Below are positions 26,026 through 31,336 of a DNA stretch of 31,336 bases, piece after piece. Numbering within the stretch: the first letter of the stretch is position 1; each line of letters starts with the position of its first letter. The position numbers were made by a program, and so were the translations under genes. The stretch is taken from positions 1 through 31,336 of the forward strand of contig DAINAU010000029.1 in assembly GCA_036733285.1 (NCBI GenBank). The letters are read 5' to 3'. This DNA is from JAGOBX01 sp036733285. Lineage in GTDB: Bacteria; JAGOBX01. The notes below the pieces were generated by a model, which had not been told where the DNA came from, did not search any database, and saw only the letters and a program-made list of their open reading frames with translations.

Positions 26026-28353
26026 ATGAAATTATATTTTAACTTCTCTTGTAAAATTATTGTTATATTTTTTATTTTTATTTTTTCAAATTATATTTCC
26101 GCGGAGAATATGAAATATAAGATTAAAGAAAAAGACACTCTTTTTACTCTTGCCGAAAAATATCTTGGCGATTCGAATAAATGGAAAGAGCTTTCTAAAT
26201 TGAATAAAATAAAAAATCCTTTATCAATACCTGTTGGAACCGTTATTGAAATTCCGGTTAACGACGAGAAAATTTATACTATTGAAAGTTTAAGCGGAAA
26301 CGTATGGCAAAGAAGAACTTCGGAAGACGATTGGTTTAAAGCGAATCGCGGCGATTCTTTTCCGGAAGGAACTGAATTTAAAACTGAAGCAAATAGCAGA
26401 GCTTCGGTAAAAACAAAAGACGGAGACGTTTTTTTTATAAGAGAAAATTCGCAGATTCAGTTTCAAATTCCCGAGCTTTCTGAAAAAATGAAACCCGTTA
26501 AACTTTCGTTCGGTTCTTTAAGCGCTGACATTGTAAAAAAAACAAATTTGAATAATAAAACTAAATTTGCCGTTTCAACTCCTATATCAGTTGTCGGTAT
26601 TCGCGGAACAAAATTTATATACGATTTTGACACGGAATTATTGAAATCCAAATTATCCGTTAATGAAGGAGTTGTGGAAAATTCGGCTTCCGGCAAAACC
26701 GTTGAAATAAATGAAGGGTTCGGTTCTATAACAGAAAAAGGAAAATCTCCTTCGGCGCCAATTGCGCTTCCCGATATGCCGAAACTATTTTTTCCCGACA
26801 ATGGATTTTTAACAAATAAAAATGAATTGAATTTAGAATGGAGTAAAATCGCGGAAGCCGCCGCATATAGAATTGAGATTGCTTACGATACGATGTTTGC
26901 CGTGTTGGAAGCTTCCGCGATTATTCCAAAAAGCGGAGCTTTCTTAAATAAGGAAACAATAAAAATTAACGATATTCCCGAAGGACAATTTTATTGGCGA
27001 ATCACTGGATTTGAGGCGAACGGGCTCGAAGGGAAACCTTCGTTAACGAGAAGTTTTGTAATAGACAGGCGTTTGCCGGCGCTTGAAATCAAATCTCCTG
27101 AAAATTTATCCGTTATAGAAAATAAAATAATAATATCCGGCGCAACAGATTCCGAAAATGAAATTATTATTAACGGTTCTAAAATTATCGCGGATAAATC
27201 GGGCGGATTTTCAGCGGGGATGATATTTCAACCGGGGATTGCCTGCGTAAATATTAAGGCGGTTAACAAAGCCGGCAATTATTCTGAAAAACAGATGTTT
27301 TTCATTGTAAAAGGAGAGGATATTTCCGTAGAGAATAATGTAATTAAATCTTATTCCAAAACATTGACTGTTCAAGGAGAAATAAAAAGCGGAATGAATT
27401 TAATTAATAACGGTATTTGCCTGCCTGTTTCAAGCGAAGGAAAAATATCGGGTTTTTTTCCGGCGCCTTCGGCTTTAGAACCTTTGAATTTAGCGTTTTA
27501 TGAAGCGGGCAAAGAACCTGAAAAAATATTTAAAAATTATTCGATACTGATTCCGTCCGCCGGAACGCCTGAATTGATTTTTCCTTCGGATAAATTTTTG
27601 GTCAATAAAAATAATGCGGCTATGGAATGGAATAGAACTGAAAATTCGACGGCTTATAAAATTGAAATCGCCTCTGAAAATGAATTTAAGAATATTCTTG
27701 TTTCTGGAATAATTAACTCTAAAAGTTCGCATATTAATATTGAAACGGCTAAAATATTTCTTCCGGAAAAAGACGGAACATATTACTGGCGCGTAACAGC
27801 CGTAGATAAGAATAATATTGAAGGTAAACCGTCGGAATTCAGGACTATAATTCTCAAAACCCAAAAACCAAAATTGTCTATATTTGAACCTGCGGATATG
27901 TCAGTATCGGCGGACAAGACATTGTTCAAAGGAAAAACAGAATCCGGAAATACCGCGTATATAAACGGAGCTAAAGCGGCGATTGATTCTAAAGGCGAAT
28001 TTACGGCTGAAATCAGTTTTGAACAGGGAATACAATTTGTCAGAATTTTAATTGTAGATAATGCGGGCAATGAAACTGTTGAGCAACTCGTTTTGTTAAT
28101 AACCGGAAATAACGTTGAAATAGACAAAAATATTATAAAATGCTCTTTGCCTTATTTAAAGATAGGCGGAGAATTGAATCGAGAATTGACTGTAAAATCC
28201 GGCTCGCTTTTGATGCCTGTGTCGGAAAAAGGATTTATAAACGGAATTATTCCTTATTCAAAAGAACCTGTTTCTGCGGAACTTTCAATTATTGATGAAA
28301 AAGGCGGAATCAGGAAAGCGTTTGAGGGATACGTAATAAAATTTTCAAAATAA
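26026..28353 (+). CDS. LysM-FecR-Ig envelope protein
   Basis: The 775-residue protein has a signal peptide (about 1-26) and a LysM domain (30-77: YKIKEKDTLFTLAEKYLGDS...IPVGTVIEIPV) for peptidoglycan binding. A FecR domain follows (about 85-235), with the characteristic VVGIRGTKF motif (189-197) after TPISV. From about 250 the rest is an internal duplication. Each half has an FN3-like unit (FPD/FPS...YRIEIA/YKIEIA...YWRI/YWRV), an Ig-like unit of glucodextranase type (ING, then FxxGIxxVxIxxVDNAGN-like end) and a final beta segment. The second half begins near 510. FecR proteins in classical iron signalling need a sigma factor and TonB receptor, and neither is present. Here FecR is more likely a structural or regulatory periplasmic module. 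Confidence 0.88.
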   Translation: MKLYFNFSCKIIVIFFIFIFSNYISAENMKYKIKEKDTLFTLAEKYLGDSNKWKELSKLNKIKNPLSIPVGTVIEIPVNDEKIYTIESLSGNVWQRRTSEDDWFKANRGDSFPEGTEFKTEANSRASVKTKDGDVFFIRENSQIQFQIPELSEKMKPVKLSFGSLSADIVKKTNLNNKTKFAVSTPISVVGIRGTKFIYDFDTELLKSKLSVNEGVVENSASGKTVEINEGFGSITEKGKSPSAPIALPDMPKLFFPDNGFLTNKNELNLEWSKIAEAAAYRIEIAYDTMFAVLEASAIIPKSGAFLNKETIKINDIPEGQFYWRITGFEANGLEGKPSLTRSFVIDRRLPALEIKSPENLSVIENKIIISGATDSENEIIINGSKIIADKSGGFSAGMIFQPGIACVNIKAVNKAGNYSEKQMFFIVKGEDISVENNVIKSYSKTLTVQGEIKSGMNLINNGICLPVSSEGKISGFFPAPSALEPLNLAFYEAGKEPEKIFKNYSILIPSAGTPELIFPSDKFLVNKNNAAMEWNRTENSTAYKIEIASENEFKNILVSGIINSKSSHINIETAKIFLPEKDGTYYWRVTAVDKNNIEGKPSEFRTIILKTQKPKLSIFEPADMSVSADKTLFKGKTESGNTAYINGAKAAIDSKGEFTAEISFEQGIQFVRILIVDNAGNETVEQLVLLITGNNVEIDKNIIKCSLPYLKIGGELNRELTVKSGSLLMPVSEKGFINGIIPYSKEPVSAELSIIDEKGGIRKAFEGYVIKFSK

Positions 28354-28372
28354 TTTGAATATCAGCTATTGT

Positions 28373-29056
28373 ATGGATGAGTTTTTTGATATAAAAAAAA
28401 AGGAATATATTTATATCATAGGGGCGGGCGGCAAAACCTCTTTAATGAATTATTTGCTTGATTTTTATCTGTCGCGTAAAAAAAAATGTTTTATTACGAC
28501 CACTACGAAAATCGGGAAGAATCAGATAACCGCTCCGGTAGTTTTTGATAAAGAGAAAATCGCGAACGGCTGCTGTTATGTTCGTTCGGAAATCCTTGAA
28601 AATAAACTGACCGGTTTTGAACCTGAATATCTTGATGAAATTTATAATAATTCCGATTACTCGATTATTGTCGAAGCGGACGGCGCTAAAATGAAGCCGC
28701 TAAAGTTCCCGAATATAAACGAACCTGTTGTTTCAAAAAACGCTTCTAAAATTTTTTTGGTTCTTGGACTCGATTCTCTCAATAAGAAATTAAGTCCGGA
28801 TATTTTTCACAGATTGGATTTATTTCTTGAAACTTTTCCGGGGTTTAAAACAAGCGGGACGATAACTTTTGAAATGTTTAACAAAATTATCGGGGTTTAT
28901 TATGATAAAAGCCCGGTAAAAAATTTTTATTTATTGCTTAACAAAATTGACGAATGCAAAGAAGATATTGAGACTATAAAAAATAAATTTAAAAAATTTT
29001 CTTTTCCGTCAGCATTGTCTTCCTTCAAGGAAAAAAAATTTGAAAGAATTAAATAA
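28373..29056 (+). CDS. yqeC: YqeC-type selenium cofactor biosynthesis protein
   Basis: The product (227 residues from ATG; 233 if a TTG at 28355 is used) matches the YqeC family. It has the nucleotide-binding IIGAGGKTSLMNYLL near the N-terminus, TTTTKIG, the hallmark VEADGAKMKPLKFPN, and LLLNKIDEC near the end. Neither start has a good ribosome binding site, and I prefer ATG since the family usually begins close to the first strand. YqeC is associated with selenium-dependent molybdenum hydroxylases, presumably in maturation of the Se/Mo cofactor, but its exact reaction is not established. The gene follows the FecR/LysM gene closely and overlaps YqeB by 17 bp. No hydroxylase, SelD or molybdopterin gene is in the window. 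Confidence 0.87.
   Translation: MDEFFDIKKKEYIYIIGAGGKTSLMNYLLDFYLSRKKKCFITTTTKIGKNQITAPVVFDKEKIANGCCYVRSEILENKLTGFEPEYLDEIYNNSDYSIIVEADGAKMKPLKFPNINEPVVSKNASKIFLVLGLDSLNKKLSPDIFHRLDLFLETFPGFKTSGTITFEMFNKIIGVYYDKSPVKNFYLLLNKIDECKEDIETIKNKFKKFSFPSALSSFKEKKFERIK
29027..29030 (+). promoter_or_regulatory. Ribosome binding site deciding the TTG start of YqeB
   Basis: AAGG lies 9 bases before TTG 29040, inside the end of the YqeC gene. It supports the rare start, since no ATG is near the family's conserved N-terminus. Confidence 0.6.
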
Positions 29057-29849
29057 TTTAGTAATCTTGCGCGGCGGAGGCGATTTAGGGTCGGGCGCAG
29101 CGCATCGGCTTTTCAAAGCCGGATTCAAGGTTTTAATAACTGAAATTGACAAACCGCTTGTCATAAGAAGACTTGTATCTTTTGCAAACGCGGTTTATTC
29201 TGGTTTTACAGAAATTGAATCCGTTAAAGCGAGGATTGCGAATTCATTTGACGAAATAAAACAGGTTCTTGATAAAAATGAAATTCCGGTATTAATAGAC
29301 CCCGAGTTGGCTATATTAAAAAAAATAAAACCGCTTGCCGTAATTGACGCCACTCTTGCTAAAAAGAATATTGGAACAAATAAAAATATGGCTCGTATCG
29401 CTTTGGCGCTTGGTCCGGGGTATTGCGCCGGCGTAGACGTAGACGCTGTAATAGAAACAAGCAGGGGTCATAATCTCGGCAGAATTATATATAAAGGTTT
29501 CGCGGAAAAAGATACGGGTATTCCTGGCAATATATCCGGTTATACTACTGAACGGGTTTTGCGTTCTCCTTGTTCGGGATTAATAAAAAATGTTTTTGAT
29601 ATCGGAGCTCGAGTAAATAAAGGAGATATTATCGCTTATGTTGAAGAAAAACCTGTAATAGCGGATATATCAGGCGTGATACGCGGATTGATAATGAACG
29701 GGACTGTTGTAGCTGTTGGTCAGAAGATTGGCGACATTGACCCCCGCGGTAAAATCGAATATTGCAATACTATTTCTGATAAAGCAAGAACTATCAGCGG
29801 CGGAGTATTGGAAGCGTTGATGTTTTTAATGCTTGCTATCCGCGAATAA
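29040..29849 (+). CDS. yqeB: YqeB-type (EF2563 family) Se-dependent Mo hydroxylase system protein
   Basis: The 269-residue protein matches this family throughout. It begins VILRGGGDLGSGAAHRLFKA, a nucleotide-binding-like start, then FKVLITEIDKPLVIRRLVSFANAVYSG. The middle has ALGPGYCAGVDVDAVIETSRGHNLGRIIYKG. The C-terminal part resembles a lipoyl-like barrel (SPCSGLIKNVFDIGARVNKGD) and ends ISGGVLEALM. The start is TTG, supported by AAGG at 29027-29030. The gene overlaps YqeC by 17 bp, so the two are translationally coupled. The pair marks a selenium-dependent molybdenum hydroxylase pathway in this organism, with the enzyme encoded elsewhere. A Cys in GPGYCAG is conserved-looking, but its role is not known to me. 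Confidence 0.9.
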   Translation: MKELNNLVILRGGGDLGSGAAHRLFKAGFKVLITEIDKPLVIRRLVSFANAVYSGFTEIESVKARIANSFDEIKQVLDKNEIPVLIDPELAILKKIKPLAVIDATLAKKNIGTNKNMARIALALGPGYCAGVDVDAVIETSRGHNLGRIIYKGFAEKDTGIPGNISGYTTERVLRSPCSGLIKNVFDIGARVNKGDIIAYVEEKPVIADISGVIRGLIMNGTVVAVGQKIGDIDPRGKIEYCNTISDKARTISGGVLEALMFLMLAIRE

Positions 29850-29944
29850 TATTATTATACTTGTAATAACGTAGTTTTTTTGACGTCGGCGGTTTTGCGA
29901 AAATCTGAATATTTTTTTAAATTACCGGAGTTTAAAATTAAAGT

Positions 29945-31090
29945 ATGAAACATAAAACGAAAAATAACGATATGATAGAGCTTGAAAAATATAAATCTGT
30001 TTTTGATAATTCTTTGGATGTTATAATGATCACAAACGGAACCAACGGAGAAATTGTCGATATAAACAAAGCTTCGGAAAATGTTCTGGGTTTTTCGCCG
30101 GCCGAATTGATAGGAAAACATTTTTCGGTTTTATTCGACGATATATCGGAAAATCAAAAGAAATCTTTGATTGACGAACTCAAGATTTACGGTTCGGTAT
30201 TGTCTTATAAACATATAAAAAAAAAAGACGGTTCGATTTGCTTTATGGATTTGACTTTGAACATAATAGAATTTTCCGGTAGAAAATACGTGCTTTCAAA
30301 TTTTCGCGATGCTTCGGAAAGAAAAGCGTTTGAACAAAAACTTCAGAAATATTCCGAAAAACTCAAGCAGTTGAATATAAGCAAAGATAAATTGTTTTCG
30401 ATTATTTCTCACGATATGAAAAACGCTTTTACGGGATTGCTTGGATACTCCGACCTTCTGACAAGATACGTTGAAGAATCGAACGCCGAGCAGATATGGA
30501 GTCTGGCTTCGGAAATCAACGGAACAGCCAAGAATATTTTTAATCTCTTCGACAATTTGTTGCAGTGGGCTTCTTTCAATACCGGACGTTTTAATTTTTT
30601 TCCTGAACAATTTGATATTTTTGAATTGATTTCCGAAACTGTCGATATTCTTTCTATGAACGCTTCAAAAAAAAATATTGCTATAGAAACCGTATCGAAA
30701 AATTCTCCGGCGAATATTTTTGCCGATTACAATATGATTAGATCTGTAATTCAAAATCTTCTCGCTAACGCTATTAAATTCACTAATGAATCAGGGAAAA
30801 TCGTCGTTTCTGTTTCAAGCGGCGATACAAACGTTTTTATTTCCGTATCGGACAATGGAATCGGAATAGAGGAAAACAGAATAAAAGAATTATTTTTACT
30901 GGAAACGGCGCGTTCGACTCCAGGCTCGTCAAATGAAAGAGGAACCGGACTCGGATTAATTCTCTGTAAAGAATTGATTGAAAAAAATAACGGTTCTATT
31001 TCTGTCGAAAGTAAATTGAGTTACGGTTCTAAGTTTACGGTTTCGCTTCCTAAACCGCCAATCAACGCGAATAAAAACAAATCATTGTAA
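29945..31090 (+). CDS. PAS-domain histidine kinase
   Basis: The 381-residue cytoplasmic protein has a PAS domain (about 12-130) beginning YKSVFDNSLDVIMITN, a short coiled coil, and a dimerisation helix with phospho-H156 (FSIISHDMKNAFTGLLGYSD). The ATPase domain has an N-box (NLLANAIKF), a G1 box DNGIGI and a G2 box GTGLGL. The KDKLFSIISHDMKN style resembles kinases common in Bacteroidetes-like and FCB bacteria. The conserved Pro after Asn in the H-box is replaced by Ala (NAF). No response regulator is adjacent. A GGAG sequence near 29927 lies about 14 bases before the start. A TTGACG at 29880-29885 has no matching -10. A hairpin terminator overlaps the stop codon. Confidence 0.93.
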   Translation: MKHKTKNNDMIELEKYKSVFDNSLDVIMITNGTNGEIVDINKASENVLGFSPAELIGKHFSVLFDDISENQKKSLIDELKIYGSVLSYKHIKKKDGSICFMDLTLNIIEFSGRKYVLSNFRDASERKAFEQKLQKYSEKLKQLNISKDKLFSIISHDMKNAFTGLLGYSDLLTRYVEESNAEQIWSLASEINGTAKNIFNLFDNLLQWASFNTGRFNFFPEQFDIFELISETVDILSMNASKKNIAIETVSKNSPANIFADYNMIRSVIQNLLANAIKFTNESGKIVVSVSSGDTNVFISVSDNGIGIEENRIKELFLLETARSTPGSSNERGTGLGLILCKELIEKNNGSISVESKLSYGSKFTVSLPKPPINANKNKSL

Positions 31091-31141
31091 AACTCGAATT
31101 AATCTTTAAAATTTAATAATAATTTTTAAATCCGAGTTTTT
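31089..31141 (+). terminator. Terminator hairpin after the last kinase
   Basis: AAAACTCGAATT (31089-31100) pairs with AATCCGAGTTTT (31129-31140) with one mismatch. The loop is 28 bases and A/T-rich, and the right arm ends in a T-run. It starts in the stop codon, like the terminator at 1103. Confidence 0.6.
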
Positions 31142-31336
31142 AATACGTGCTCTTCGTCTTATCTGAGCGCGCTTCAAAAAAATTCCACTTTTTTACTGAA
31201 CAATCAGACGAAACGGTCAGTAAAAAACAGAAAGTAAATTTTTTAGTTTTCTAAAGAAAATACGATTTAATTTTAATAATCTTCAATCGCGAACGCGGTT
31301 TAATTTCAAGTAACCGCAGGTAGCCTGCGCGGAGCG
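31142..31336. other. Trailing intergenic region
   Basis: No gene is visible before the window ends. A GCGCTTCAAAAAAAT motif near 31170 is shared with 162-176. A short G/C-rich palindrome CGCAGG-TAG-CCTGCG (31315-31329) lies at the edge. It contrasts with the A/T-rich surroundings and is cut off by the window end. Confidence 0.55.
31189..31227. terminator. Perfect 11-bp stem-loop, bidirectional terminator-like
   Basis: TTTTTTACTGA (31189-31199) and TCAGTAAAAAA (31217-31227) are perfect inverted copies around a 17-base loop. The A/T arms would supply a T-run on either strand. The left arm also matches the dispersed motif seen at 25608-25623, so it may be an end of that element. Confidence 0.5.

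Noticed and set aside
28355..28372. TTG at 28355 as the YqeC start
   Set aside because: No ribosome binding site and only six extra residues. ATG 28373 fits the family start, though this cannot be settled from sequence alone.
29880..29912. Promoter with TTGACG before the last kinase
   Set aside because: No acceptable -10 box at 15-19 bp. The nearest TATA-like sequence is about 21 bp away.

Overview
The window is A+T-rich and looks chromosomal. All 17 genes are on the + strand and tightly packed, often with ATGA-type overlaps. It suggests a Gram-negative bacterium of an uncultured lineage. Signal peptides and lipoboxes, a PorV/PorQ-like outer-membrane protein and a type IX-secretion-like C-terminal domain point to a diderm. 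The FecR/LysM protein and the style of the CheY would fit a spirochaete relative or a candidate phylum near the FCB group. I cannot place it more firmly. A run of 100 N marks a draft, metagenome-type scaffold.

Layout: (1) 283-11962 is a signalling region. It has two single-domain receivers (the second ends in a good terminator), a PAS histidine kinase coupled to a receiver protein, a YaiI/YqxD (DUF188) protein, a large hybrid kinase, an orphan NMT1-type substrate-binding lipoprotein, a membrane kinase with a periplasmic sensor, and a receiver-kinase fusion. (2) 12252-25607 is a cell-surface operon: a giant Ig-like repeat protein (split only by the assembly gap), a PorV/PorQ-like barrel fused to TPRs, a small lipoprotein, and a multi-spanning GT-C-like membrane protein. 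(3) 26026-29849 holds a LysM-FecR-Ig envelope protein and the YqeC-YqeB pair associated with selenium-dependent molybdenum hydroxylases. (4) 29945-31090 is one more PAS histidine kinase, followed by terminator-like hairpins.

How the genes may work together: the window has five histidine kinases and five receiver domains, but no DNA-binding, cyclic-di-GMP or HPt output domain that I can see. The visible network is therefore pure phosphotransfer, with outputs elsewhere or by protein contact. The binding lipoprotein at 7095 probably presents a ligand to the neighbouring periplasmic-sensor kinase, which may pass phosphate to the receiver-kinase at 10919. The surface operon plausibly exports (PorV-like), anchors and perhaps glycosylates (GT-C-like) the giant adhesin-like protein.

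The most solid unexpected result concerns the gap in the giant gene. The bases on each side match an internal repeat for exactly 55 bp, and the second copy predicts a missing 479 bp that also restores the reading frame. The apparent broken gene is therefore almost certainly one intact ORF of about 3014 codons. The non-coding spacers also carry related short sequences, which look like a dispersed intergenic repeat family.
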